The notes: a model not told the origin generated them from the sequence alone. 64,000 nt of DNA from Bacteroidota bacterium (GCA_023417935.1 JAEZDY010000023.1:62001-126000); one strand, 5' to 3'. Shown: positions 50,770-59,932, counted from the first letter of the stretch. Translations and numbers: made by a program.

Positions 50770-50812
50770 AGGCTGTTTTGCGTTTAATGTTAAACGGTAA
50801 AAAACAGCCTAT
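50768..50812 (-). promoter_or_regulatory. Long hairpin ending at a start codon
   Basis: ATAGGCTGTTTT (50768-50779) is the exact reverse complement of AAAACAGCCTAT (50801-50812). Inside it, CGTTTAA (50781-50787) pairs with TTAAACG (50790-50796). In the minus-strand mRNA the A and U of the AUG of the small protein form the last base pair of the stem. No T-run follows on either strand, so it is not an ordinary terminator. Confidence 0.7.
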
Positions 50813-50969
50813 TATTATCTCTGAGTAAAAATTATTTAGTTATTTTTTTGTTAAAGTAAACCCTTAAGGATCAAGTAATTTAAATTCCACTGCAGTGAGA
50901 TCTCTTATAGTGAAATCCCGCTGCTGTTCAACGAAGCCTCAATTCTTCAATGAACTATCAATCCTTGAT

Positions 50970-51557
50970 TCACACTGATAATTTGATTTCTTTACGTTCA
51001 ATCATCTTCCTTAAGTTAATGAGTGCATACCTCATGCGCCCGAGCGCAGTATTAATACTCACATCAGTTTGTTCGGCAATTTCTTTAAAGCTCATATCAG
51101 CATAATGCCGCATAATGAGTACTTCACGCTGCTCAGCGGGAAGATACTCGATCATATTACGAATATCCTGATGGATCTGCTCTGTTATCATACGATCCTC
51201 AATGGACTCGTCATAAACACTCAGATTGTCGAGAATATTATACTCTTCATTCTGGCATTCAACAACAGGAATTCGTTTGGCTTTTCTGAAAAAATCGATT
51301 ACCAGGTTATGTGCAATACGCATAACCCATTGTATGAATTTTCCTTCTTCCTTATAAGAACCGGACTTTAAAGTATAGATTACTTTAATGAAGGTATCTT
51401 GAAAGATGTCGTCAGCTGTTTGTTTATCCTTTATCACCATATGGATATAGGAAAAAACTTTTGTTTTGTGACGGTGTATTAACTGTTCCAGGCAGAATTC
51501 ATCACCCGATAAATATCTGTTTATTAGCTCCTGATCGCTAACGCTTTGGGCAAACAT
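50970..51557 (-). CDS. ECF-type RNA polymerase sigma factor
   Basis: A 195-residue sigma-70 family (group 4) factor. Region 2 (about 20-90) reads RHKTKVFSYIHMVIKDKQTADDIFQDTFIKVIYTL with a -10 recognition helix, and region 4 (about 130-185) reads LPAEQREVLIMRHYADMSFKEIAEQTDVSINTALGRMRYALINLRK. No N-terminal region 1 is present. No anti-sigma gene with a transmembrane helix is adjacent, so control is not evident. A consensus TTTG-N20-TACATTTG promoter lies upstream. The following small-protein gene is separated by 200 bp. Confidence 0.93.
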   Translation of the reverse strand: MFAQSVSDQELINRYLSGDEFCLEQLIHRHKTKVFSYIHMVIKDKQTADDIFQDTFIKVIYTLKSGSYKEEGKFIQWVMRIAHNLVIDFFRKAKRIPVVECQNEEYNILDNLSVYDESIEDRMITEQIHQDIRNMIEYLPAEQREVLIMRHYADMSFKEIAEQTDVSINTALGRMRYALINLRKMIERKEIKLSV

Positions 51558-51672
51558 GGCGCCTCCTTTTATGTTAGTAATTAAAAGCGTAGATGTTTAT
51601 CCGATAATTTATCTCCTATATTTTAGTTATACTTTGAAACAGTAATTGAAAGGAAAGGTTTCCTTTAGAGAA

Positions 51673-51704
51673 CAAATGTATAGTAAAAATCCATACAATA
51701 CAAA
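51673..51704 (-). promoter_or_regulatory. Consensus promoter of the ECF sigma gene
   Basis: Minus strand TTTG (51704-51701), 20-base spacer, TACATTTG (51680-51673); the leader to the ATG at 51557 is about 110 nt. Confidence 0.65.
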
Positions 51705-51721
51705 GAAAACTAAAAAAAAAT

Positions 51722-51729
51722 TAATTTTG
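51722..51729 (+). promoter_or_regulatory. TAATTTTG promoter of uvrA
   Basis: -7 match 19 bp before the uvrA ATG; no clear upstream TTTG. Confidence 0.45.
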
Positions 51730-51748
51730 CCAACTGAAATTACACTGA

Positions 51749-54553
51749 ATGCTCAATATAGATTCAAAAAAAAACATCCTTATAAAGGGAGCCAGAATAC
51801 ATAATCTGAAGAATGTTTCTCTAGCAATCCCGCGAAATCAATTAGTTGTATTTACAGGATTATCAGGTTCGGGGAAGTCTTCACTGGCTTTTGACACTTT
51901 ATATGCAGAAGGACAGCGACGATATGTAGAAAGCCTTAGTGCATATGCACGTCAGTTTCTTGGTAGGATGAGCAAGCCAGAAGTAGATCAAATTATTGGT
52001 ATTTCTCCTGCAATCGCAATTGAGCAGAAGGTAAATTCAAGAAATCCACGCTCCACAGTAGGGACCTCCACTGAAATATATGAATATATCAAACTGCTTT
52101 TTGCCCGTATAGGCAAAACATACTCACCTGTATCAGGCAAAATTGTTAAGCGCGATTCAGTGAATGATGTGGTAACCTGGTTATTGTCGCAAAATAATGA
52201 AACCAAGGCAACAATTATGTGCCCTCTTATTTTAAAACATGACCGTGATTTAAGCAATCAACTCAAAATATTCCTGCAACAGGGCTTTACCAGGATAATG
52301 CACGATAATAAGGTGCAGAGGATTGAGGATCTTATTGACCAGAAGCTAGATAAGCAAGCATCTTACTTCCTGATAATAGATAGAGTAACAATTCGGCGTG
52401 ATGATGAAGACTTGCCATCACAACTTGCTGATTCAATTGAAACTGCTTTTTATGAAGGTGAAGGTACCTGTATTTGTGTTGTTGAGATTAGTGATAAACA
52501 GTGGGTTGAAACCTTTTCAAGCAGGTTTGAGGCAGATGGTATAACATTTGAAGAGCCATCAGTAAATCTTTTCAGTTTTAACAATCCATTTGGTGCATGT
52601 AAAACTTGCGAAGGGTATGGAAGCATTATTGGCATTGACGAAGACCTTGTTATTCCGAACAAGAGCCTTTCAATCTATGAGGATGCTGTAGCCTGTTGGA
52701 AGGGTGACAAAATGAGCGAATGGAAAAGTGAACTCATCAGGAATGCCTATAAATTTAACTTTCCGGTTCATAAACCATGGTATGAGTTAAGCGATGAGCA
52801 GCAAAGGCTGGTTTGGAATGGGAATAATTATTTTAAAGGTATTAATGATTTTTTCAGATATGTTGAAGAACAGACATATAAGATACAATACAGGGTACTG
52901 CTTTCTAGATACAGAGGCAAAACCGTTTGTCCTGACTGTAAAGGGAGCAGATTAAGGAAGGACTCCAATTATGTAAAAGTAAATGGGCAGACGATAACTG
53001 ATATAGTGCTTATGCCTATCAAGCAGTCACTTGAGCTTTTTAAAAAACTTGAACTCGATGTCAATGATCAGGCAGTTGCTTCCTGTCTGCTTGTTGAGAT
53101 AAAAAACAGGCTGCAATTTTTGTTTGATGTTGGGTTAGGTTATCTGACTCTAAACAGGCTTTCATCCACGCTATCTGGTGGGGAATCACAACGTATCAAC
53201 CTGGCAACATCTTTAGGGAGTAGTCTGGTAGGTTCAATGTATATTCTTGACGAGCCAAGCATAGGACTCCACCCACGTGATACTCATTTGCTTATAAAAG
53301 TTCTCAAACAGCTAAAAGCACTGGGGAATACAGTTATAGTTGTTGAACATGATGAAGAAATCATGCGCCAATCTGATTATCTTGTTGATATTGGCCCATT
53401 GGCCGGTGAAAATGGTGGAGAAATAGTTTTTGCTGGTACCTATAGTGAACTACTGAATTCAAAAGATGGAAGCCTTACTGCCAGGTATTTAACTGGAGAA
53501 ATGAAAATTGAGATCCCAAAACATAGAAGGAGCTGGACTGACTATATAGAAATTACGGGAGCCCGTGAGAATAATTTAAAGGGTTTTGCAGTTAAATTTC
53601 CTCTCAATATTCTGGTTGCCGTCACAGGTGTAAGTGGATCGGGGAAGACATCTCTGATAAAACGAATCTTGTTTCCGGCTTTAAAGAAAATTTACGGCGG
53701 TTATGGTGATAAAACAGGACGATTTGACAAAATATCGGGTGATTATAATAGGATAAGCGATGTTGAAATGGTTGACCAAAATCCAATAGGAAGGTCATCA
53801 CGGTCAAATCCTGCTACCTATGTCAAAGCATATGATGACATTAGAGCTCTATATGCTGATCAGCAGCTGGCTAAGACCAGAGGCTACAAACCAGGTTTTT
53901 TCAGCTTTAATATTGCAGGAGGTAGATGCGAAGAGTGCGAGGGTGAAGGAATAGTTGAAATTGGTATGCAGTTCATGGCTGACATACACCTTGTTTGCGA
54001 AAGCTGTAAGGGAAAACGATTTAAAGAGGAGGTAATGGATGTACAGTACCAGGGGAAAAATATTGCTGACATCCTAGACATGACTGTTGATCAATCAATT
54101 GAGTTTTTTTCAGCAAATGCTAAAAACCATAACACTGAGGCACGCATAGTGATGAAACTGCAGCCCTTAGCTGAAACAGGATTAGGATATTTACGATTAG
54201 GTCAATCATCAGACACCCTAAGTGGTGGAGAAGCGCAGCGCATAAAACTGGCAAGTTTCCTTATTAAAGGAAGTACAGAAAAACCTACCCTTTTCATTTT
54301 CGACGAACCAACAACAGGATTGCATTTTCATGATATTCGAAAATTACTTGATTCTTTTAATGCTCTGATTTCTAAAGGTCATAGTGTTATTGTCATTGAA
54401 CACAACCCTGACATCATTAAATGTGCTGATTGGATTATTGATCTGGGACCTGAGGGTGGTGATACAGGTGGAAATCTGGTTTATGAAGGAACTCCTGAAA
54501 ACCTTATAGGGGTTAAAGAATCGTATACCGCGCAATACTTAAAAATTTCCTGA
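51749..54553 (+). CDS. uvrA: Excinuclease ABC subunit A
   Basis: Damage-recognition ATPase of nucleotide-excision repair. The 934-residue protein has two ABC ATPase modules: Walker A GLSGSGKSS and signature LSGGESQRINLATSLGS in the first, and GVSGSGKTS and LSGGEAQRIKLASFL in the second. Zinc modules are CKTCEGYGS/CPDCKGSR and CEECEGEG/CESCKGKRF. The opening IKGARIHNLKNVSLAIPRNQ is the UvrA start. It is divergent from the ECF sigma gene, with uvrB not nearby. The length is normal; no fusion is seen. Confidence 0.98.
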   Translation: MLNIDSKKNILIKGARIHNLKNVSLAIPRNQLVVFTGLSGSGKSSLAFDTLYAEGQRRYVESLSAYARQFLGRMSKPEVDQIIGISPAIAIEQKVNSRNPRSTVGTSTEIYEYIKLLFARIGKTYSPVSGKIVKRDSVNDVVTWLLSQNNETKATIMCPLILKHDRDLSNQLKIFLQQGFTRIMHDNKVQRIEDLIDQKLDKQASYFLIIDRVTIRRDDEDLPSQLADSIETAFYEGEGTCICVVEISDKQWVETFSSRFEADGITFEEPSVNLFSFNNPFGACKTCEGYGSIIGIDEDLVIPNKSLSIYEDAVACWKGDKMSEWKSELIRNAYKFNFPVHKPWYELSDEQQRLVWNGNNYFKGINDFFRYVEEQTYKIQYRVLLSRYRGKTVCPDCKGSRLRKDSNYVKVNGQTITDIVLMPIKQSLELFKKLELDVNDQAVASCLLVEIKNRLQFLFDVGLGYLTLNRLSSTLSGGESQRINLATSLGSSLVGSMYILDEPSIGLHPRDTHLLIKVLKQLKALGNTVIVVEHDEEIMRQSDYLVDIGPLAGENGGEIVFAGTYSELLNSKDGSLTARYLTGEMKIEIPKHRRSWTDYIEITGARENNLKGFAVKFPLNILVAVTGVSGSGKTSLIKRILFPALKKIYGGYGDKTGRFDKISGDYNRISDVEMVDQNPIGRSSRSNPATYVKAYDDIRALYADQQLAKTRGYKPGFFSFNIAGGRCEECEGEGIVEIGMQFMADIHLVCESCKGKRFKEEVMDVQYQGKNIADILDMTVDQSIEFFSANAKNHNTEARIVMKLQPLAETGLGYLRLGQSSDTLSGGEAQRIKLASFLIKGSTEKPTLFIFDEPTTGLHFHDIRKLLDSFNALISKGHSVIVIEHNPDIIKCADWIIDLGPEGGDTGGNLVYEGTPENLIGVKESYTAQYLKIS

Positions 54554-54705
54554 GAATAATTGTTAATTCAGGGTTACAATTTGATCAAAGCACCATTAAA
54601 GAATAAATAGATAGTTTTAATCCAATTGTTATACAGGGTATCATTTTGTTTTGTACTTTAGTTGGTCGAAAACAATTTGCACCTTATCATTGATGTTATT
54701 CGCTT

Positions 54706-56409
54706 ATGGAAAACATGGAAAATAATTCTCAATATTCTCGCGAAAGCCTTCTTGAGGAAATAAAATCACTTAAAGAAGAACTAAAAAAACTGGAATATCT
54801 CAAGCTTCAGGAGAGTGAGCTCATAAAAGCTAAGGACGAAGCTAAGCTGGAAAACATGATGAAATCAGACTTTCTGGCAATGATGAGTCATGAGATCAGA
54901 ACACCTATGAATGGTGTTATTGGTATGACAAGTTTGCTACTTGATACACCTCTGAATCCAGAACAAAAGAATTATGTTGAAACCTTAAGGGTAAGTTCTG
55001 ATAACCTTATGACGATCATCAATGATATTCTTGATTTCTCGAAAATTGAATCAGGGAAGATGATGATCGAGGAAGCTCCGTTTGAGCTACGCAATTGTAT
55101 TGAAGATGCCCTGGATATATTTGCACCTAAAGCCATTGAAAAAGGAATTGACCTGCTATATCTGATTCAACCGGATGTATCGCCATTTTTAGTTGGTGAC
55201 GTTAATCGCCTTCGCCAGATAATGGTGAATCTGATCAACAATGCTATTAAATTTACTGAAGAAGGAGAAATATTTATCTCTATTGAAAAAATAGAGGAAG
55301 GTGATGGTTATCAGGAATTGCAGTTCTCTGTTAAAGACAGTGGGATTGGAATACCTCAGGAGAAAATTGATATTATGTTTGAAGCCTTTACTCAGGCAGA
55401 TGCGACAACAACACGACGTTATGGTGGTACTGGACTTGGTCTTGCAATCGCGAAGCATTTAATCAATTTGATGGGTGGCAACATATGGGTCGAAAGCTCA
55501 GTTGGCAAGGGTTCAACCTTCTACTTTAGTATCAAATTGGCTACATCAGGTATTGGAAAAACAAAGTTATATGTTCGCGGCCAAATTCCTGAATTGAAAA
55601 ATAGCAGGGTATTAATTGTTGATGACAATGAAACCAATAGACACATCTTTACCCTGCAATTTGAGTCGTGGGGAATGATACCCTTTACTGCACGTTCAGG
55701 CCAGGAAGCTCTAAAGGTAATTGAAGAACAAGAGGAACCTTTTGAGCTGGCAGTAATAGACATGCAGATGCCTTCAATGGATGGGCTTGAGCTAGGAACA
55801 ATAATTAAATCTATTCCTTTCAAGGGTGATATTCCAATGATAATGCTTACATCATTGGGCAAAATAAATAAGTTACCAACAGAAATTTTTGATGCACAAC
55901 TCTCCAAACCAATCAAATTAGCTGAACTTTTTGAAGAAGTGCTGAGAGTTATTGCGGAAACCAGAAACCGCAGGAATAATCTCGCTGACCATAATATTGA
56001 TAAAAATCTGGCTGAAAAGTTGCCAATGAGGATCTTGCTGGCAGAAGATAATATTACGAATCAGGATCTGGTCATTACTCTTCTCAGTAAAATGGGATAC
56101 AAAATTGATGCTGTGGAAAATGGTCGCAAAGTGCTGGAAATGCTTGACAGAAAGAAATATGATATTATTCTGATGGATATTCAAATGCCTGTTATGAATG
56201 GCATGGAAGCTACTAAAATAATCTGTGAACGATATCCCGAAGCTGAGAGACCAAAGATCATTGCAATTACTGCCAATGCAATGACAGGTGATAGAGAAAG
56301 ATATTTGAATGCTGGTATGGTGGATTATCTTCCAAAGCCCATTAAATTTAAGGATGTTCAGTCAGTCCTTATTAAATGGGGAAAGAAAAAAACTGAAACT
56401 GCTAAATGA
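54706..56409 (+). CDS. Hybrid histidine kinase with two receiver domains
   Basis: A 567-residue soluble hybrid kinase. An N-terminal coiled coil (about 10-50) replaces any sensor; there is no membrane segment. HisKA: MMSHEIRTPMNG with H62. ATPase: VNLINNAIKFT (N-box), DSGIGIP (G1) and GGTGLGLAI (G2). Two receivers follow: REC1 about 300-415 with D352 (AVIDMQMPSMDG), REC2 about 440-560 with D491 (ILMDIQMPVMNG). Signals are probably sensed through other proteins. The relay would normally need an Hpt; the orphan Hpt at 33059-33433 is a candidate partner (inference). A 40-bp palindromic terminator follows. The start may be ATG 54706 or 54715. Confidence 0.93.
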   Translation: MENMENNSQYSRESLLEEIKSLKEELKKLEYLKLQESELIKAKDEAKLENMMKSDFLAMMSHEIRTPMNGVIGMTSLLLDTPLNPEQKNYVETLRVSSDNLMTIINDILDFSKIESGKMMIEEAPFELRNCIEDALDIFAPKAIEKGIDLLYLIQPDVSPFLVGDVNRLRQIMVNLINNAIKFTEEGEIFISIEKIEEGDGYQELQFSVKDSGIGIPQEKIDIMFEAFTQADATTTRRYGGTGLGLAIAKHLINLMGGNIWVESSVGKGSTFYFSIKLATSGIGKTKLYVRGQIPELKNSRVLIVDDNETNRHIFTLQFESWGMIPFTARSGQEALKVIEEQEEPFELAVIDMQMPSMDGLELGTIIKSIPFKGDIPMIMLTSLGKINKLPTEIFDAQLSKPIKLAELFEEVLRVIAETRNRRNNLADHNIDKNLAEKLPMRILLAEDNITNQDLVITLLSKMGYKIDAVENGRKVLEMLDRKKYDIILMDIQMPVMNGMEATKIICERYPEAERPKIIAITANAMTGDRERYLNAGMVDYLPKPIKFKDVQSVLIKWGKKKTETAK

Positions 56410-56436
56410 GATTTATAATTGATCATCTGTAAAAGC

Positions 56437-56476
56437 AAAACTTAAAGCCTGTTCAATTGAACAGGCTTTAAGTTTT
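56437..56476. terminator. Perfect 40-bp palindromic terminator
   Basis: Arm AAAACTTAAAGCCTGTTCAA (56437-56456) is followed directly by its exact reverse complement (56457-56476), with no spacer. The A- and T-rich ends supply a U-run on the plus strand. It separates the hybrid kinase and glycosyltransferase genes. Confidence 0.85.
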
Positions 56477-56486
56477 ACCAAATTAA

Positions 56487-56494
56487 TATCTTTG
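56487..56494 (+). promoter_or_regulatory. TATCTTTG promoter of the glycosyltransferase gene
   Basis: -7 match 13 bp before the ATG at 56508; it predicts a very short leader of about 6 nt. Confidence 0.5.
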
Positions 56495-56507
56495 CGCAAA
56501 AAAGCAG

Positions 56508-57377
56508 ATGAAGATTTCAGGCTTTACCTTTATCAGAAATGCAATAAAATTCGATTACCCAATCGTAGAAGCTATTAATTCAATTTTGCCTATTTGCGAT
56601 GAAGTAATTGTTGCAGTAGGACAATCCGAAGATAACACCCGTAAGCTTATTGAAGACATAGGCTCGAGCAAAATAAAAATTATTGATACAGTTTGGGACG
56701 ATTCGTTGAGAGAAGGCGGAAAAGTGCTGGCTGTTGAAACAGACAAAGCCTTTGAGGCAGTAAGCCGTGACAGCGACTGGGCCATTTATATACAAGGAGA
56801 CGAAGTACTTCATGAAAAGTATTTGCCGGTTATTAAAGAAGGAATGTTAAAATGGAAAGATGATAAGCGAGTAGAAGGCTTACTCTTAAACTACGTTCAC
56901 TTTTATGGCTCTTACGATTTTATTGGTGACAGTAGGCGTTGGTATAGAAAAGAAGTTAGAGTAATAAGAAATGACAAATCAATCAGGTCTTACCGTGATG
57001 CTCAGGGATTCAGAAAATCAGACAGACCTCTTAAGGTTAAAAGCTTAAATGCTGAAATGTATCACTATGGCTGGGTTAAACCTCCTGAGGCCCAACAAGC
57101 TAAACAACAGTCATTCAATAAGCTTTGGCATACAGATGAATGGGTGGAGAAGAAAATCCCAAAAATCAATTCGTTCGATTATTCACAAATTGATTCTCTA
57201 TCATTGTTTAAAGGCTCTCATCCCGCGGTTATGAAAAATAGAGTAAAGGCCTTAAATTGGGAGTTCAATTTCGATCCAAGTAAGAAACAACTGCCTCTAA
57301 AATCACGCTTTCTCCATGGTATCGAGCAATTAACAGGTTGGAGGCCCGGCGAATATAGAAACTATAAGATAATATAG
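56508..57377 (+). CDS. Family 2-like glycosyltransferase
   Basis: A 289-residue cytosolic protein with a GT2-like GT-A fold: MKISGFTFIRNAIKFDYPIV, a long acceptor/sugar-nucleotide region (CDEVIVAVGQSEDNTRKL, SDWAIYIQGDEVLHEKYLP with QGDE as DxD-like metal motif) and VRVIRNDKSIRSYRDAQGF. The family occurs in Bacteroidota next to envelope genes; the sugar is unknown. The C-terminal part (LPLKSRFLHGIEQLTGWRPG) is of unknown role. No signal peptide. It is followed 50 bp downstream by the DUF5606 gene. Confidence 0.85.
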   Translation: MKISGFTFIRNAIKFDYPIVEAINSILPICDEVIVAVGQSEDNTRKLIEDIGSSKIKIIDTVWDDSLREGGKVLAVETDKAFEAVSRDSDWAIYIQGDEVLHEKYLPVIKEGMLKWKDDKRVEGLLLNYVHFYGSYDFIGDSRRWYRKEVRVIRNDKSIRSYRDAQGFRKSDRPLKVKSLNAEMYHYGWVKPPEAQQAKQQSFNKLWHTDEWVEKKIPKINSFDYSQIDSLSLFKGSHPAVMKNRVKALNWEFNFDPSKKQLPLKSRFLHGIEQLTGWRPGEYRNYKII

Positions 57378-57380
57378 CAC

Positions 57381-57407
57381 TATCTTTGATCAAATTCCTT
57401 ATTTTTG
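57381..57407 (+). promoter_or_regulatory. Two candidate -7 elements of the DUF5606 gene
   Basis: TATCTTTG (57381-57388) and TATTTTTG (57400-57407), the latter 20 bp before the ATG at 57428. Either may be used. An in-frame TTG (57386) lies within the first element, so it is not a start codon. Confidence 0.45.
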
Positions 57408-57427
57408 CAGAAAACAAATCGTATTTT

Positions 57428-57958
57428 ATGGAATTAAAGGAAATTATGGCAATCACCGGAAAACCGGGACTTTATAAGATGGTCGCACAAGCCAAGAATG
57501 GCATCATTGTAGAATCAATCGTAGATCAGAAAAGAATCCAGGCTTTCACGCATGATAAAATAAGTACTCTTGAGGAAATCAGCATTTACACTGAAGCTGG
57601 TGATATTCCTTTAAGAAAGGTTCTTAAGTCAATGCATGAAAAACTTAACGGACAAGCCGCACCTGAAAATAAAACCGACAACAATAAAGTAAAACAGTTT
57701 TTTGGAGATATCTTACCCGATTATGACAAGGAGAGGGTTTATGTTTCACACATGCAAAAAATAATTAACTGGTACAATCTTTTGCTCACTTATAATTTGA
57801 TCAATCTTGTTACTGAAGAATCAGCTGATTCAGAAGTAGATTCTAACGTCGATTCGAATGAGTCAAACACAGAAGTGACTGAGCAAACTGAAAAAGATCA
57901 AGATGAAGAAATTGAATCGGACAATAAGCCTAATGACACACAGAGTAACGATAAGTAA
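57428..57958 (+). CDS. DUF5606 family protein
   Basis: A 176-residue cytosolic protein. The first about 130 residues match DUF5606 (MELKEIMAITGKPGLYKMV, IVESIVDQKRIQAFTHDKIS, IYTEAGDIPLRKVLKSMHEK, VKQFFGDILPDYDKERVYVS). The last about 45 residues are a low-complexity acidic tail rich in Glu, Asp, Ser and Asn. Function unknown. Start at ATG 57428. A duplicated 22-base segment and a terminator hairpin follow before pyrK. Confidence 0.82.
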   Translation: MELKEIMAITGKPGLYKMVAQAKNGIIVESIVDQKRIQAFTHDKISTLEEISIYTEAGDIPLRKVLKSMHEKLNGQAAPENKTDNNKVKQFFGDILPDYDKERVYVSHMQKIINWYNLLLTYNLINLVTEESADSEVDSNVDSNESNTEVTEQTEKDQDEEIESDNKPNDTQSNDK

Positions 57959-57968
57959 GAAATAACTG

Positions 57969-58017
57969 TTATACCTGGGATTAACAAAAAATTTCTTATA
58001 CCTGGGAATAACAAAAA
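57969..58017 (+). repeat. 22-bp direct repeat downstream of the DUF5606 gene
   Basis: TTATACCTGGGATTAACAAAAA (57969-57990) and the same sequence with one change (58007 region; 57996-58017) repeat at 27-bp spacing, just before a terminator hairpin. Probable recent tandem duplication. Confidence 0.7.
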
Positions 58018-58023
58018 TAACAT

Positions 58024-58048
58024 AAGTCCGTATCAATACGGACTTTTT
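58024..58048 (+). terminator. Intrinsic terminator before pyrK
   Basis: AAGTCCGTA (58024-58032), TCAA loop, TACGGACTT (58037-58045), then TTT. Confidence 0.8.
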
Positions 58049-58070
58049 CGTAAGTTAGCAATTGGCAAAT

Positions 58071-58874
58071 ATGAAAAAACAAAAAGCTGAATTACAGGTT
58101 GTTGGGAACACTCCCCTTAATATAAAACATAATATTCTTGAACTAAGATCTTCCACCCCCCTGCCTGAAATGGCACCAGGACAGTTTGTGGAGATTAAAG
58201 TCGAAGGATCAGAATCAACTTACTTGCGACGTCCTTTTTCAATTCATAGAGTTGATTACCTTAAAAACACAATTCACCTCCTAATCAAAGTGGTAGGAGC
58301 TGGAACAAAGAACTTATCGCAATTAAAGACTGGTGAGAGTGTTGATATCTTATTCCCTTTAGGAAAAGGATTCAGCATAACCAAAAATGAGAAAGTTCTT
58401 TTAGTTGGTGGGGGTTGTGGAGTTGCTCCCCTATACTTTCTGGCTGAGCAGCTTTATAAGAATGACAATAATGTCAATATTCTTATTGGCGGAAGAAGTG
58501 CAGATGACATCCTACTTCACGACCAATATAAAGCATATGGAGATGTGTATGTTTCCACAGAAGATGGAAGTTATGGAGAAAAAGGTATGGTTACTGCACA
58601 CTCGTTGTTCACAAGCCAGACTTTATTTAGCAAAATATACTGTTGTGGACCTGATGGAATGATGCGGGCTGTTGCTCATTATGCAGAAAAACACAAAATA
58701 CCATGCGAGGTATCGTTGGAAAATACAATGGCCTGCGGTATTGGAGCCTGCCTTTGTTGTGTTGTTGAAAGTGTTCAGGGCAATGTTTGTGTTTGTACTG
58801 AGGGGCCAGTATTTGATAGTTCAACTCTCAAGGGTTGGACTGTTGAAAATGAAATTGGATGCTCATTAATTTGA
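58071..58874 (+). CDS. pyrK: Dihydroorotate dehydrogenase B, electron-transfer subunit
   Basis: Takes electrons from PyrD and passes them to NAD through FAD and a [2Fe-2S] cluster. The 267-residue protein shows the FAD motif RRPFSIHR (53-60), the NAD site LLVGGGCGVAPLYFLA and the Fe-S cysteines C222-x4-C227-x2-C230-x11-C242. The ATG at 58071 is the start; an in-frame TTG at 58062 would add three residues. pyrD follows 81 bp downstream, so the pair makes the class 1B enzyme of pyrimidine synthesis. A terminator lies just upstream, so transcription starts between 58048 and 58071 or reads through. Confidence 0.95.
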   Translation: MKKQKAELQVVGNTPLNIKHNILELRSSTPLPEMAPGQFVEIKVEGSESTYLRRPFSIHRVDYLKNTIHLLIKVVGAGTKNLSQLKTGESVDILFPLGKGFSITKNEKVLLVGGGCGVAPLYFLAEQLYKNDNNVNILIGGRSADDILLHDQYKAYGDVYVSTEDGSYGEKGMVTAHSLFTSQTLFSKIYCCGPDGMMRAVAHYAEKHKIPCEVSLENTMACGIGACLCCVVESVQGNVCVCTEGPVFDSSTLKGWTVENEIGCSLI

Positions 58875-58955
58875 AGTGTGAATGCCTCGCGGTGATGCAG
58901 TTATGCTGACCAAGAATTTTGAAGTTTTATATTTTGTGTTCTAAATTTTAATCCA

Positions 58956-59867
58956 ATGGCTGATCTGACAGTAAAAATCCACAATCTCGAGCTTAAAAAT
59001 CCCGTTTTAACTGCATCGGGAACTTTTGGCTATGGAAAAGAGTATGATGATTTTATTAATGTCAATGATTTGGGAGGCATAATCGTTAAAGCCACAACAT
59101 CAAAGCATCGTGAAGGTAATCCATATCCTAGAATGGCTGAGACTCCAATGGGTATGTTAAATGCAGTTGGACTACAAAATAAAGGAATTGAATATTTTGT
59201 TAGGGAGATTTATCCAAAACTTACAGAATACAAAACTAATGTAATTGCTAATGTTTCAGATTCCACCATAGAAGGTTATGTTAATGTGGCCAGGAAAATG
59301 AACAAGCTTGACCATATCGCTGCAATTGAACTGAACATATCTTGTCCCAATGTCAAGGAAGGGGGAATGGCTTTTGGAACAAGTTGTCCTTCAGCAATGG
59401 CAGTTACCAGGGCTGTGAGAGAAGTATATGACAAGACTTTAATTGTAAAACTCTCACCCAATGTAACTAGTATAACTGACATTGCATTAGCAGTTGAAGA
59501 GGCTGGTGCAGATGCAATTTCTTTAATTAATACACTATTAGGGATGGCTATCGACGTTGAAAAACGTAAGCCGATTCTGTCCACAATTACTGGCGGTTTA
59601 TCGGGTCCGGCAATCAAACCAATAGCAATTAGGATGGTATGGCAGGTTTCAAAAGTAGTGAAGGTACCGGTTATTGGAATAGGTGGCATAGCATCTGCAG
59701 CTGATGCAATTGAGTTTTTACTCGCAGGAGCTTCAGCAATACAAATAGGTACAACAAATTTCATTGATCCGGCAATTACAGTCAAAGTCATAGCCGGAAT
59801 TGAAGAATACCTCTCGAGACACCGCATTGCAAAAGTTACAGAACTTACCGGAGCTCTTATCACATAA
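58956..59867 (+). CDS. pyrD: Dihydroorotate dehydrogenase B, catalytic subunit
   Basis: Oxidises dihydroorotate to orotate with FMN, class 1B, cytosolic, with PyrK. The 303-residue length is normal. FMN/substrate contacts include ASGTFGYGKEYDDFI, GIIVKATTSKHREGNPYPR, ELNISCPNVKEGG with catalytic C130, and IKPIAIRMVWQVSKVVKVPV plus the C-terminal GIGGIASAADAIEFLLAGAS. It forms an operon with pyrK. A TM2 protein gene on the other strand lies 65 bp downstream. Confidence 0.97.
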   Translation: MADLTVKIHNLELKNPVLTASGTFGYGKEYDDFINVNDLGGIIVKATTSKHREGNPYPRMAETPMGMLNAVGLQNKGIEYFVREIYPKLTEYKTNVIANVSDSTIEGYVNVARKMNKLDHIAAIELNISCPNVKEGGMAFGTSCPSAMAVTRAVREVYDKTLIVKLSPNVTSITDIALAVEEAGADAISLINTLLGMAIDVEKRKPILSTITGGLSGPAIKPIAIRMVWQVSKVVKVPVIGIGGIASAADAIEFLLAGASAIQIGTTNFIDPAITVKVIAGIEEYLSRHRIAKVTELTGALIT

Positions 59868-59932
59868 CAAAACCTTCTAAATTATGCACTTATAAATCAG
59901 GTTGTATTAACACAATCTACAAAGTCCATACA

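Noticed and set aside
59276..59863. 195-codon minus-strand ORF opposite pyrD
   Set aside because: Lies fully antisense to a clear pyrD gene; composition (Ala, Ile, Ser-rich) is that of a shadow frame and no family is recognisable.
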